Assembly: GCA_001464125.1 (NCBI GenBank)
Contig: LNEP01000003.1
Location: forward strand, 1-64,000
From: Betaproteobacteria bacterium Ga0077540
Lineage (GTDB): Bacteria; Pseudomonadota; Gammaproteobacteria; Burkholderiales; Methylophilaceae
Direction of reading: 5' to 3'
DNA length: 64,000 bases
Of this stretch, positions 1-6,749 are shown piece by piece (the first letter of the stretch is position 1; each line of letters starts with the position of its first letter). A program made the position numbers and the translations under genes. Below the pieces are notes generated by a model that did no database searches, was not told where the DNA came from, and saw only the letters and a program-made list of their open reading frames with translations.

Positions 1-509
1 CCACGGATGATTTGCAGACCGTGTGTGATCCCATGCACATCCTGCATCGGGATAGCCACGGTACCAACACCGCTTGGGGCAAATCTTAAACCGTGCGCTT
101 TTACGGCTTTGCGGTCTAAGTAGTCACTGGCGCCAGTGGCAACATAGGCAGCCCAAACACGCTGTGCTTCTTTGGCTGCAAGCTCGGCATCGCGCTTGCG
201 CATGGCCTCTGCTTTTTTACTGGATTCTGCATGTTGGGCTTTGATTGCTGCCAGCTGATCCTTGCTGAGTTTGGCGCCCTCTCCTGGGCCAATCTTTTCT
301 TTGAATGACTCACCGCCAATGAAATAACCAAAGCTACCAATTAACGCACCATCACCATTGTCCAAGGTAATTTCATGCAGGCTGTACCAGCCCCTTTGCG
401 AATGGCCGGTGCGCTTGACTCTACGCATGCCACCAACATCAAGTCGTTGGATTTCAAACTCATGGCTGATGAGTAGGCTTAACACATCATCGTAGTTGCG
501 CCAGATCAT
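1..509 (-). CDS. Phage/plasmid-type DNA primase-like protein (N-terminal part, runs off the left edge)
   Basis: An open frame starts with ATG at 509 and stays open to the left edge (169 codons seen). It overlaps the stop of the preceding gene by 4 bases (ATGA). The N-terminus is MIWRNYDDVL. A charged helical stretch follows (about residues 95-125), then segments AYLDRK-like (SDYLDRKAVKAHGLRF) and GTVAIPMQDVHG. This order is known from the region before the TOPRIM domain of phage and plasmid primase/helicase proteins that read a bare linker, then YL..KGV..HG.R, then the TOPRIM strand. The catalytic part is outside the window, so the primase call is by resemblance of these segments. It is the last gene seen in the leftward early operon. 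Confidence 0.6.
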   Translation of the reverse strand, partial: MIWRNYDDVLSLLISHEFEIQRLDVGGMRRVKRTGHSQRGWYSLHEITLDNGDGALIGSFGYFIGGESFKEKIGPGEGAKLSKDQLAAIKAQHAESSKKAEAMRKRDAELAAKEAQRVWAAYVATGASDYLDRKAVKAHGLRFAPSGVGTVAIPMQDVHGITHGLQIIR

Positions 510-1306
510 CGTGCAGTCCTAATGGCTTGCTTGAGCGCAAAAGTGAATTGCTGCGAGAAATTTTGCTTGGCGGTGACTGCATATTGCTGCAGGTCAAACC
601 GCTTAGTATATCGAGCACGGCGCACAAACATTAGGATTGGCCTAACATCAGCACCATTAATACCGGTCTTTGCCCAAATACCACGGTGCAGGTGATCATC
701 ACCACGGGCATAGAAATACACCACACCATTGATAGTCACATATTTTGAGCGGCGCTTGCCTTTAGTGTTTTTGTCGGTGCGCTTGGCTAACTTGGCGCGG
801 GTTTGTGCGGTGCTGTTGGCGGTGAAGCCTTGCTGTCCAAAGCCATTAAAGTATGCAATTAGCCGGACTATTAGCGATGACGGGATGTTGCCAAAACCAT
901 TAAGCTCGGCAAGGTTGCTGCCAGGCACAATGTCCTCATCGGGGCCAAGCATACCTAACCGCCTAAATGCATTTTCATAACGAGCGGACACAGCTGCACC
1001 GCCTTTGAAGTGATGCGCCAGCACGTCAGCTGGCGTTAGACCGCCTGATTTCTGAATGAGCGCCTGATCCTTCACGCCAAAACTTGCGGTGAGGTTGCGT
1101 TTATTGGCTGGGCCAACAAAAACAGAACTCAGCGTGTATCTGGTTGGCCTGTCAAACCTACTTTCAAATTCTGATCGCAGCTGCTTGGCCCCTGCCTGTG
1201 CAGTCCGCGTCAAAGCCACTGAAGCGGCAAAGGGAATTTGCGACTGATATTGCCCTAGCAATCCAGCCACCTCTCGCAATTCCACATCAACTTTAATATC
1301 AACCAT
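506..1306 (-). CDS. Phage protein resembling minor tail / head-tail structural proteins
   Basis: A 266-residue frame using ATG at 1306; a longer version would need a TTG at 1327. The start reads MVDIKVDVEL, followed by AASVALTRTAQ, then DRPTRYTLSSVFV and a C-terminal helix ending AIRTAR. This arrangement (N-terminal ALNRTA-type helix, 'RPT.YT....V' strand, then an LMFVRRARYTKR segment and a basic C-terminal helix) is familiar from uncharacterised tail or head-tail proteins of siphophages related to the gpZ type. Position 506-509 overlaps the primase-like gene, so both are in one leftward operon. A structural gene between a CII-like regulator and a primase would be unusual, so the function is uncertain. 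Confidence 0.45.
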   Translation of the reverse strand: MVDIKVDVELREVAGLLGQYQSQIPFAASVALTRTAQAGAKQLRSEFESRFDRPTRYTLSSVFVGPANKRNLTASFGVKDQALIQKSGGLTPADVLAHHFKGGAAVSARYENAFRRLGMLGPDEDIVPGSNLAELNGFGNIPSSLIVRLIAYFNGFGQQGFTANSTAQTRAKLAKRTDKNTKGKRRSKYVTINGVVYFYARGDDHLHRGIWAKTGINGADVRPILMFVRRARYTKRFDLQQYAVTAKQNFSQQFTFALKQAIRTAR

Positions 1307-1500
1307 GCACACTGCCCGCCAAAACAACCAATTAAACTTCTAACATTTCAGTAATAAATATGCCCATCGCCTAGCGGCACATCGAGCCTCGCATTACCCT
1401 CTTTTCATTAAGTCCAGGGAGTACCTTTTGCACCACCAAAACCTTGGCTAAAATTTTTTTTGTCATTTAATGTTTGCCAAATCCAAAGTGGGGCGCGGGG

Positions 1501-1766
1501 CTATTTCCTATGACTTAATCCCAGCCTGCGCTGCCAATCATCACGGCAATCACAGTCACAATACCGCTCACCATCAGACAGTGGCTCTTGGCAGTTAAAG
1601 CAGGCGCCCGTTGGCGCTGGCAACAAGGGTGCGAGCGCCCGTTGGCGCTGGCAACAAGGGTGCGAGCGCCCGTTGGCGCTGGCAACAAGGGTGCGAGCGC
1701 CCGTTGATTAATGGAGTGCTGCAGGAATTGCTCTGCTCGCTCTTGGGCTTTATCTATGTCATCCAT
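1501..1766 (-). pseudogene. Small zinc-ribbon phage protein, put out of frame by a 31-base tandem repeat
   Basis: ATG at 1766 gives MDDIDKAQERAEQFLQHS. The start overlaps the end of the CII-like gene by 8 bases. In the frame that follows the repeat array with three repeat steps, the product ends in an unlikely tail. In another frame, the last 35 codons (about 1606-1501) encode ACFNCQEPLSDGERYC then DCDCRDDWQRR and stop TAG at 1501-1503, a clear four-cysteine zinc ribbon of a type common in phages. Reading passes from the start into the ribbon frame when the number of 31-base steps is 1 or 4, because 31 is 3n+1. With 3 steps, as here, the ribbon is lost. Seen directly: the frames and cysteines. 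Inferred: that the ribbon form is ancestral. Confidence 0.7.
1604..1706. repeat. 31-base tandem repeat, three full units plus a 10-base partial unit
   Basis: The block beginning GCGCCCGTTGGCGCTGGC recurs at 1604, 1635 and 1666, and the first ten bases again at 1697. The spacing is exactly 31 bases and the copies are identical. It lies inside the small zinc-ribbon gene and shifts its frame by one base per unit. Identical copies suggest recent expansion by slippage or unequal exchange. Confidence 0.95.
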
Positions 1767-2223
1767 TGCGCACCATGTTGTCGATTCTGGTTTTAAAGGT
1801 AAGCAATGCGCTTACGGCCTCATCAATCTCATTGGCCAGCACTGATTGATCAATCTTGTCAATTTCGCCATCGGCATAAGCCTTTTGGAAATTGTGGGCA
1901 ACATCCCCCAGCTCTTTGGTGATCTGCAAGAAGTCATCCAGGATCGCCATATCACTCTCAGATACATCTGGCAGCTGCACAACCACTGCATTGGCTTTAT
2001 GCGCAAAGAATTGAGCAACCAATAAATTGCTATTGGTAACGTCTGCAATGGCTTCAAGCTCTTGGATGTACATGTGATGGGTGTCACTGTTAAAGTTGAG
2101 CTTATTAATTAACACCTGCTCAGATAGCTTTGTAGTGCGCCCAATGTTTAAAAAATCTAAAACGCCGCTCACCTTGCCTGGTGAGTTGTGCACCATGCGG
2201 TGCACTAATTGTCGAATGCTCAC
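1759..2223 (-). CDS. CII-like phage regulatory protein (Phage_CP76 type)
   Basis: 154 residues, starting at GTG 2223, which sits 7 bases after a strong AAGGAG. The pattern LSEQVLINKLNFNSDTHH followed by ELEAIADVTN, then FLQITKELGDVAHNFQKA and a helical C-terminus, matches the phage regulatory CII family PF06892. In this family an N-terminal helix-turn-helix with 'L...NK.NP..D.HHLT..E' is typical. It sits downstream of the Cro-like gene on the same strand with a terminator between them, as in lambda. Expected role: transcriptional control of the lysis-lysogeny decision in the cytoplasm. The target site is not identified. Confidence 0.75.
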   Translation of the reverse strand: MSIRQLVHRMVHNSPGKVSGVLDFLNIGRTTKLSEQVLINKLNFNSDTHHMYIQELEAIADVTNSNLLVAQFFAHKANAVVVQLPDVSESDMAILDDFLQITKELGDVAHNFQKAYADGEIDKIDQSVLANEIDEAVSALLTFKTRIDNMVRNG

Positions 2224-2323
2224 GTTTAAACTCCTTTTAACAAAATGTTTTAATAGTTATGTTGCATGCACATAATTAGCCACATGAATAAAATCGGGCT
2301 ACTTATGGACTACTCACCAAACG

Positions 2324-2369
2324 AAAAAAAAGCCGTGCAGATCGTGGATAGATTCACGACTAGCACGGC
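2324..2369 (-). terminator. Intrinsic terminator between the Cro-like and CII-like genes (tR1-like position)
   Basis: On the minus strand an interrupted hairpin with outer arms GCCGTGC / GCACGGC and inner arms TCGTG / CACGA is followed directly by a run of eight T. It stops leftward transcription after the Cro-like gene unless it is antiterminated. The remaining bases between 2223 and 2468 show no convincing gene. Confidence 0.8.
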
Positions 2370-2467
2370 GAACGTTTGGAGTTTGCCAGTTCTCTGGCAT
2401 ATCTTGCCAATATCCGGGCAAGCAGCGGAGCTACAAAAATCGTTAAATAGTCCATTACAGGTCATCG

Positions 2468-2740
2468 CTAAGCAACCTCACGTAAGTGAGATGGCAGGCC
2501 ATCATGTGGGTGTGGGTAAATGTCTGGTCGCAGTTGATGTGGGCTAATTTGATAATTAATCACCTCACATGCGGCTATGACGTACTCAGCCGTAATGCCA
2601 AAGCTGTAGCGATTAAGCCAACCCCAAACATGCCCTTGTTTCAATGGTTTTTCGAGCTGCATGCGCTCAGATATTTTGTCTGCAAGCGCTCTTTGACCGC
2701 CAGCAAGATCAACCACTTTTTCAAGGTTTAATTTAGACAT
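2468..2740 (-). CDS. Cro-like helix-turn-helix regulator (YdaS/Cro type)
   Basis: 90 residues from ATG 2740 (MSKLNLEKVVDLAGGQ). The pattern 'AGGQRALADKI' then 'KQGHVWGWLNR' and 'ITAEYVIAACEV' is the classic Cro/YdaS layout: a helix-turn-helix whose recognition helix carries the W.NR motif, then a segment that lists host-encoded defaults such as 'HQLRPDIYPHP'. It is transcribed away from the CI-like gene and shares an 85-base divergent control region with two operator copies. Expected role: turning down the repressor side and opening the leftward early operon. Confidence 0.8.
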   Translation of the reverse strand: MSKLNLEKVVDLAGGQRALADKISERMQLEKPLKQGHVWGWLNRYSFGITAEYVIAACEVINYQISPHQLRPDIYPHPHDGLPSHLREVA

Positions 2741-2751
2741 GCACACACAAT

Positions 2752-2789
2752 ACAACTACAGTTATATTCCTGTCAATAACTTCGGTTGT
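2752..2789. promoter_or_regulatory. Two operator copies in the cI/cro divergent control region
   Basis: Two 14-base imperfect palindromes related to ATAACTnnAGTTGT are seen. One at 2752-2765 reads ACAACTACAGTTAT (the same motif on the other strand). One at 2776-2789 reads ATAACTTCGGTTGT, with one mismatch in the second arm. Their starts are 24 bases apart. The same motif occurs twice with the same 24-base spacing at 4571-4608, in front of the rightward operon. This fits binding of a CI-like or Cro-like dimer pair. Confidence 0.75.
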
Positions 2790-2825
2790 TTTACACAAAG
2801 AAATTTTGCTTGTATAAAAGACCAT

Positions 2826-3191
2826 ATGAAATATGGCGATAGACTAAAAGCTGCTAGACAGCATGCAAAACTGTCACAAGCATCACTTGCTGAGCTGGTT
2901 AAAGTCAGTCAAGCCAATATCTCAAAGCTTGAAGTTGGCGATGCAACAGGTTCTGAGTACACAGTACAAATTGCAATGGCTTGTAATGTGTCACCAGAGT
3001 GGCTGGCCACTGGTGAAGGTAGTATGGAAAAAAATAGCTACGGATTACCGCCCATACTTATGGAGCATATCAAGGTAATGGAACAACTGCCGGATTATGC
3101 CCAGACTGAGGTGATCCAAAATGCCATTAAAACTGTTGAATTCATCCGCAAAGCACAAGCAGCTACCAAACACAACGGGACCACCCAATAA
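2826..3191 (+). CDS. CI-like XRE-family repressor
   Basis: 121 residues from ATG 2826 (MKYGDRLKAARQHAKLSQ). An in-frame ATG lies further upstream at 2739 but would cross the operators. The N-terminal 65 residues form a canonical XRE helix-turn-helix: LSQASLAELVKVSQANISKLE, then MACNVSPEWLATGEG, a 'Nv...WL..G.G' ending typical of prophage repressors. There is no S24 peptidase domain (no Ser/Lys LexA-type half), so it is a short repressor that would not be inactivated by RecA-stimulated autocleavage. It is divergent from the Cro-like gene. Expected role: maintenance of lysogeny through the paired operators at 2752-2789 and 4571-4608. Confidence 0.8.
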   Translation: MKYGDRLKAARQHAKLSQASLAELVKVSQANISKLEVGDATGSEYTVQIAMACNVSPEWLATGEGSMEKNSYGLPPILMEHIKVMEQLPDYAQTEVIQNAIKTVEFIRKAQAATKHNGTTQ

Positions 3192-3271
3192 TGTAATATG
3201 CCTTAAAAGCTATAAACTTAAATATAAATCCGGCGCGAGCCTAGCGCGCCATCAACAGAAGAGATTCTGCG

Positions 3272-4006
3272 ATGGCTATGATTGTATGCAAAGAATGTAA
3301 AAAAGAAATTAGCAACAATGCGGAAGCCTGCCCTCATTGCGGCTATAAGCCTTACATGCCTAAATTCGGATTCTTTGATTTCTTAATATTTGTTGTCGTC
3401 ATTTTAATGGTTAAATCATGTGTTTTTGATAGTAAATCCACCTCAAAAACTGAAATTCTATACGACGAATCAAACAAAACAGAAGCTATAAATTCTGAAC
3501 TACCTGTAAATTCAACCCAAGAATTACCAGCATCAAATATTCATGAAAAAACCATAGAATTACCAAATTGGAAATACAGCGCATCTGAGGATGAAATGAC
3601 CTCAAAGCAAATTTATTTTGCAAGTTTAATAAGTACAAATACGGTTAATTTTGGTTTCCCATACGATGGCGAACAGAGAGGTCACTTATTGATCAGAGAC
3701 TCTGGCAAAAAAGAGGTGATGTTTTTCATAGAGAAAGGCCAAATTCTATGCCGTAGTTATGATGATTGCACGGTTGAGATAAGGTTTGACGAAAATAAGC
3801 CCGAGACATTTAGCGCATCTGAGACTACCGACAATAGCAGCGAACATATATTTATATCAAACGGAAGCAGATTTTTTAACAAAATGAAAAAAGCAAAAAT
3901 TGTAAAAATAAAAGCCACCATTTATAAAGAGGGATTACAGATTTTTGAATTTAAAACAGATGGCTTTAAAGAAGATTTATTTAAAGGAAATGGCAATGCA
4001 AATTAA
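3272..4006 (+). CDS. Zinc-ribbon protein with one membrane segment, unknown function
   Basis: 244 residues. The N-terminus holds a double-Cys zinc ribbon, CKECKKE and then CPHCGYKPY (residues about 6-27). One hydrophobic segment follows (about 33-50, FFDFLIFVVVILMV), and then a Lys/Ser/Glu-rich region of about 190 residues with beta-strand character, presumably extracytoplasmic. Base composition is AT-rich compared with the host genes. It follows the repressor on the same strand after 80 bases, so it may be expressed in the lysogen; genes in that place often change the host cell (for example superinfection exclusion), but nothing in the sequence proves that here. Confidence 0.65.
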   Translation: MAMIVCKECKKEISNNAEACPHCGYKPYMPKFGFFDFLIFVVVILMVKSCVFDSKSTSKTEILYDESNKTEAINSELPVNSTQELPASNIHEKTIELPNWKYSASEDEMTSKQIYFASLISTNTVNFGFPYDGEQRGHLLIRDSGKKEVMFFIEKGQILCRSYDDCTVEIRFDENKPETFSASETTDNSSEHIFISNGSRFFNKMKKAKIVKIKATIYKEGLQIFEFKTDGFKEDLFKGNGNAN

Positions 4007-4274
4007 TGTAATTGGCATTGCCTGGTATAAGCGTGAACATTACCTGCAATTAAAATCAATGTTCGAAGATGGTGATAAACTCCATAGCACTTATGATGAG
4101 TGGCTTTTGGCTGCTGAAAATGGCCGCAAAGACCTCCAAATCAGGGGGTACAAGACTGTTAGAATTGACATAAACCCTGACAACTTTACCAAGTTCTGTA
4201 GTGCAAATGGGGTCAAATTCAACGTAGAGGGAAGGCAAGCTTTTGTTAATAGCAAGCTTGCTAGCGTCATCTGA
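3996..4274 (+). CDS. Small conserved phage protein (AWY..DGDKL type)
   Basis: 92 residues from ATG 3996, which has AAAGGA seven bases upstream; an alternative ATG at 3990 is too close to that site. The start overlaps the end of the preceding gene by 11 bases. It reads IGIAWYKREHYLQL, then FEDGDKLHSTYDEWL and VRIDINPDNF, a pattern I recognise from a widespread family of uncharacterised proteins in mobile elements. No catalytic motif is evident. More than half of it is antisense to the P-loop gene at 4056-4472. Confidence 0.7.
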   Translation: MQINVIGIAWYKREHYLQLKSMFEDGDKLHSTYDEWLLAAENGRKDLQIRGYKTVRIDINPDNFTKFCSANGVKFNVEGRQAFVNSKLASVI

Positions 4275-4472
4275 ATTGCGATTAATGTTAATTTTACTAT
4301 AATTAAAACCCTCGTTACATCGGCTGTTAGTTAAATGTAGAGTATCCATCTCTAAATCATCGCCTGGCACAAAATCATCGATTGCATGTTTCATTCCCAA
4401 TAAATTCATTAAAGCTTTTGCATTTTTAGTTTTACCGCAGCCCTGCGGTCCATATAAAACAACACCATTCAT
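4056..4472 (-). CDS. Small P-loop (Walker A) protein, overlapping antisense to its neighbour
   Basis: 138 residues from ATG 4472, with AAAGGAG eight bases upstream. The N-terminus MNGVVLYGPQGCGKT is a full Walker A motif, followed by DDFVPGDDLEMDTLHLTN, the pattern of short phage nucleotide-binding proteins. The last 70 or so residues (4056-4274) are read antisense to the AWY-type gene and look non-conserved, so the true functional protein may be mainly the first 65 residues, with read-through into antisense sequence after loss of its own stop. Small P-loop genes of this type occur in accessory regions of beta- and gammaproteobacterial prophages; their function is not known to me. Confidence 0.6.
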   Translation of the reverse strand: MNGVVLYGPQGCGKTKNAKALMNLLGMKHAIDDFVPGDDLEMDTLHLTNSRCNEGFNYSKININRNSDDASKLAINKSLPSLYVEFDPICTTELGKVVRVYVNSNSLVPPDLEVFAAIFSSQKPLIISAMEFITIFEH

Positions 4473-4485
4473 GATTAGCTCCTTT

Positions 4486-4507
4486 AACCCGCAAATGCGG
4501 GTTTTTT
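4486..4507 (+). terminator. Intrinsic terminator (rightward)
   Basis: AACCCGC-AAAT-GCGGGTT followed by a T run: a 7-base stem with a 4-base loop. On the plus strand it would end transcripts from the repressor side (3191-4274) before the next promoter. On the minus strand it lies in the leader of the P-loop gene but is followed by AAAGG, so it would not terminate that transcript. Confidence 0.8.
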
Positions 4508-4570
4508 AATACCTACATTTCACAGCAATAGCGCTGCTTAAAAAAATATTAGCACAATTTTTCTATAAAT

Positions 4571-4613
4571 ATAACTTTAGTTGTTGACATTAATATAACT
4601 ACAGTTGTATTCT
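4571..4613 (+). promoter_or_regulatory. Rightward early promoter with two repressor operators
   Basis: A perfect -35 TTGACA lies at 4584-4589, with a -10 candidate TATTCT at 4608-4613 (18-base spacer) or TGTATT at 4606-4611. Operator copies ATAACTTTAGTTGT (4571-4584) and ATAACTACAGTTGT (4595-4608) touch the -35 and fill the spacer. Their starts are 24 bases apart, the same arrangement as in the cI/cro region. Binding would block RNA polymerase, so the rightward operon, including the DGR target genes, should be silent in the lysogen. Confidence 0.75.
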
Positions 4614-4655
4614 CCATCTTGCATTACTTATTTAACCAAATTTAAGGGGCGCAAG

Positions 4656-4916
4656 ATGATTAAACAAAACCTAGCAGCAACCTCAGTTAAACATTTGAAG
4701 CGTGACGATGTTGTGGTGCATTACGACCATGTGTTTGCAATAAAAGAGGATGCAAAACTTGTCAGCAAAACCCAAAGCGGTGAGCCGGTATATGCCACGG
4801 TAGGCATCTGCATACAGGGTGAAGGCAACGGCTACATGGCCAAAGGTGAGGATTGGACCTTTCAAGGCATTGAGTCTGTGACCTTTCGCACAGTGCAAGT
4901 TGCAATGGCCGCCTAA
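4656..4916 (+). CDS. Hypothetical phage protein, first gene of the rightward operon
   Basis: 86 residues from ATG 4656, preceded by AAGGGG; an in-frame ATG at 4605 would lie inside the promoter. It reads MIKQNLAATSVKHLKRDDVV, with a segment VYATVGICIQGEGNGYM and no membrane or known catalytic motif. The strand-rich pattern suggests a small beta fold. Family not recognised. Confidence 0.65.
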   Translation: MIKQNLAATSVKHLKRDDVVVHYDHVFAIKEDAKLVSKTQSGEPVYATVGICIQGEGNGYMAKGEDWTFQGIESVTFRTVQVAMAA

Positions 4917-4918
4917 CC

Positions 4919-5110
4919 GTGAATAAGCACATTACCCCTACCCAGTTTGACATTACGCGCGCCTTTCATCGCGCACGCCTTGCTGGGTTGGGCTACACCT
5001 TAGAAAAAGCTCTGGCGAATCCAGCATTACGCATATCACTTAATCGATTAGCGCAAGCTCTGGCCAGCCAAAGCCAACCAAAGCATTTAAGAGGAGCTTT
5101 AAATGATTAG
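4919..5110 (+). CDS. Small conserved phage protein
   Basis: 63 residues, GTG start two bases after the preceding stop. It contains DITRAFHRARLAGLGYTLEKAL, then NPALRISLNRLAQAL, an amphipathic all-helical pattern shared by small early genes of betaproteobacterial prophages. No function is known to me. The short spacing places it in the operon. Confidence 0.6.
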   Translation: MNKHITPTQFDITRAFHRARLAGLGYTLEKALANPALRISLNRLAQALASQSQPKHLRGALND

Positions 5111-5324
5111 CACCCCCATGCAAGAAACTATTTATATACGCATCCCGCTCAAGGCCCTGGATGATCTGGCCGCTATTTTTGCAGAGATAGATGGCATACA
5201 AGCCAAACTGCAAGATGGCAACATTAAAGATGAGGTGGCAAAAGGTCACGCCATTGTTGAGAAGTCTGCAGGTAAATACGCCAGCATGATTTATGCCGAG
5301 GATGAAGAACATGCCAACGCTTAG
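5103..5324 (+). CDS. Hypothetical phage protein
   Basis: 73 residues, ATG at 5103, overlapping the preceding gene by 8 bases, with GAGGAG upstream. Sequence is acidic and helical (ALDDLAAIFAEIDGIQAKL). No recognisable motif. Confidence 0.55.
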   Translation: MISTPMQETIYIRIPLKALDDLAAIFAEIDGIQAKLQDGNIKDEVAKGHAIVEKSAGKYASMIYAEDEEHANA

Positions 5325-5613
5325 AGATTTGATTAAACAAGCCAAGCGCATTTTCCCTAACAGTAAAGCCATGCGTAAGCAGTGGGTAAGAAAAACCGCG
5401 TATTTACATCAAACAGGGCGGGCTGCCATTTTAAATGGTGGCTGGGTTGCGGGCACTCGTAGCCAGTTGTTAACCAAGCAACTAGGCAATGCCAGCACAG
5501 AAATGGCGGCACTGGTGGCCACCACCACTACGGCTTGTTTGTTAATTGGGCACAAGGTATCGGCCTATTTAATGGAGTTTTACACCGTATTACTTGGAAA
5601 GTTGGGCGGTTAA
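5311..5613 (+). CDS. Hypothetical phage protein with a hydrophobic C-terminus
   Basis: 100 residues from ATG 5311, overlapping the previous gene by 14 bases; GAGG lies nine bases upstream of this start. The N-terminus is basic (LRDLIKQAKRIF, KAMRKQWVRKTAYL). Residues about 65-90 (MAALVATTTTACLLIG) are hydrophobic enough for a membrane helix. Family not recognised. Confidence 0.5.
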   Translation: MPTLRDLIKQAKRIFPNSKAMRKQWVRKTAYLHQTGRAAILNGGWVAGTRSQLLTKQLGNASTEMAALVATTTTACLLIGHKVSAYLMEFYTVLLGKLGG

Positions 5614-5614
5614 T

Positions 5615-5794
5615 ATGCAAGTAAGCGACCAATTACAACACCAATACATGCGCGAGGCCAACTACTGTGGCCGATTTAAAGCATGGCAACTGGCAGCAAT
5701 GTTTATGGGCGGCGTCATGATTCTATCTGGCGGCTTACCTATGATAGCCCTGCACGTAATCCCTTGGCTTTGCGGTTTGGTGGGGTTGGTATGA
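5615..5794 (+). CDS. Small membrane protein
   Basis: 59 residues from ATG 5615 just after the preceding stop. Residues about 25-58 (WQLAAMFMGGVMILSGGLP...ALHVIPWLCGLVGLV) are strongly hydrophobic, so one or two membrane helices are likely. It ends in an ATGA overlap with the next gene. Its role is not recognised. Confidence 0.5.
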   Translation: MQVSDQLQHQYMREANYCGRFKAWQLAAMFMGGVMILSGGLPMIALHVIPWLCGLVGLV

Positions 5795-6075
5795 GCGTTG
5801 TGATTGAATTAAGCATCACAGAACGTGTGTTGGACATACTGCCTACCAGCAAAGAGGCTGCCTATTCGCCAAAACAAATACTGGCTGCACTAGGCGTTAA
5901 TCGTCGCCCTGATTACATCAGGCAAATATGCCGTGGCTTACTACAAGCTGGCCGCGTCGATGCTGTAAAAATATCTTATAAGGATGTGCGTTACTACAAA
6001 ATCAATAGTGCAATTCCATTAAGCCAAGTGCCAGAGGTGCCTTGGTTAATCAAGCCACAAAGGTCTGCAGCATGA
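5791..6075 (+). CDS. Small winged-helix-like phage protein
   Basis: 94 residues from ATG 5791, overlapping the previous stop by 4 bases. Segments ERVLDILPTSKEAAYSPKQI and LGVNRRPDYIRQICRGLLQAGRV, then VRYYKIN, have the helix-helix-turn-recognition helix-hairpin rhythm of a winged helix. A DNA-binding role is inferred from this pattern alone. Confidence 0.55.
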   Translation: MSVVIELSITERVLDILPTSKEAAYSPKQILAALGVNRRPDYIRQICRGLLQAGRVDAVKISYKDVRYYKINSAIPLSQVPEVPWLIKPQRSAA

Positions 6076-6749
6076 CTAAATCACGTGGCATTTTAAGAAA
6101 ACGCAAACAATGGACTGCGGACGAGCTAGCCCTATTAAAGGCGCTTTACCCCTGCACAAGATGCGAGGCATTGGCAACCCTGTTTAATTGCCAAAAAAAT
6201 CAAGTCTACAAGATGGCCAAAATTCTCGGCGTGGCTAAATCACAATGGTTTAAAGATAGCCCAATGGCCAGCCGGTTGCGCCGTGGCGATAACCTTGGAT
6301 GGGAATATCGATATAAAAAAGGAAATATCCCCGCCAATAAAGGCGTTAAGGGATTGCCTGTGCACCCTAACTCTGTGGCCACGCAATTTAAAAAAGGCAT
6401 ACAGCCACAAAACACCATGCCAATTGGTGCCTACCGCTACGACGCTTCTAACGTACTGCAGCGAAAAGTAAGCAATGCCAAAGGAAGCAACAGCAAGCGC
6501 TGGCGCAGTGTTCACGAATTGGTATGGATTGAACACAACGGCCCAGTCCCTGAAAAGCATTTTTGCGTATTTAAGCCAGGCATGTGGACCAATAAATTAG
6601 AAGAAATCACGATTGATCGCATCGATTGCATAGACCTTGCCGAAAACATGCGCCGCAATTCTTTTCATCGATACGGCAAAGAAGTTGCCCAGCTTTATCA
6701 GCTTAGCGCGCAGATCACCCGACAAATTAACAAAAGGACTGCCCAATGA
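6072..6749 (+). CDS. HNH homing-type endonuclease
   Basis: 225 residues from ATG 6072, again an ATGA overlap. The N-terminus has a Myb/SANT-like helix-turn-helix (QWTADELALLKALYPCTRCEA). Then comes a GNIPANKGVKGLP linker of the type seen in HNH proteins with NUMOD-like spacers. The C-terminal third reads SVHELVWIEHNGPVPEKHFCVF then EITIDRIDCIDLAENMRRNS, which is the HNH_3 layout (H...W....G..P.G..V...NG....N). In this copy the second His and the later Asn are less typical (PEKHFCVFKPG), so activity is not certain. Expected role: DNA nicking or cutting for phage homing or packaging. Confidence 0.75.
   Translation: MTKSRGILRKRKQWTADELALLKALYPCTRCEALATLFNCQKNQVYKMAKILGVAKSQWFKDSPMASRLRRGDNLGWEYRYKKGNIPANKGVKGLPVHPNSVATQFKKGIQPQNTMPIGAYRYDASNVLQRKVSNAKGSNSKRWRSVHELVWIEHNGPVPEKHFCVFKPGMWTNKLEEITIDRIDCIDLAENMRRNSFHRYGKEVAQLYQLSAQITRQINKRTAQ

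Noticed and set aside
116-340. 74-residue minus-strand open frame
   Set aside because: It lies in another frame of the partial primase-like gene (1-509), which has the better sequence pattern.
1604-1706. Repeat array considered as a CRISPR
   Set aside because: The units are directly joined without spacers and number only three, inside a coding region.
2266-2547. 93-residue plus-strand open frame between the Cro- and CII-like genes
   Set aside because: It covers the terminator and the end of the Cro-like gene and has no recognisable pattern.
3232-3250. GGCGCG/CGCGCC hairpin before the zinc-ribbon membrane gene
   Set aside because: No T run follows, so it is not a convincing terminator; possibly a leader structure only.
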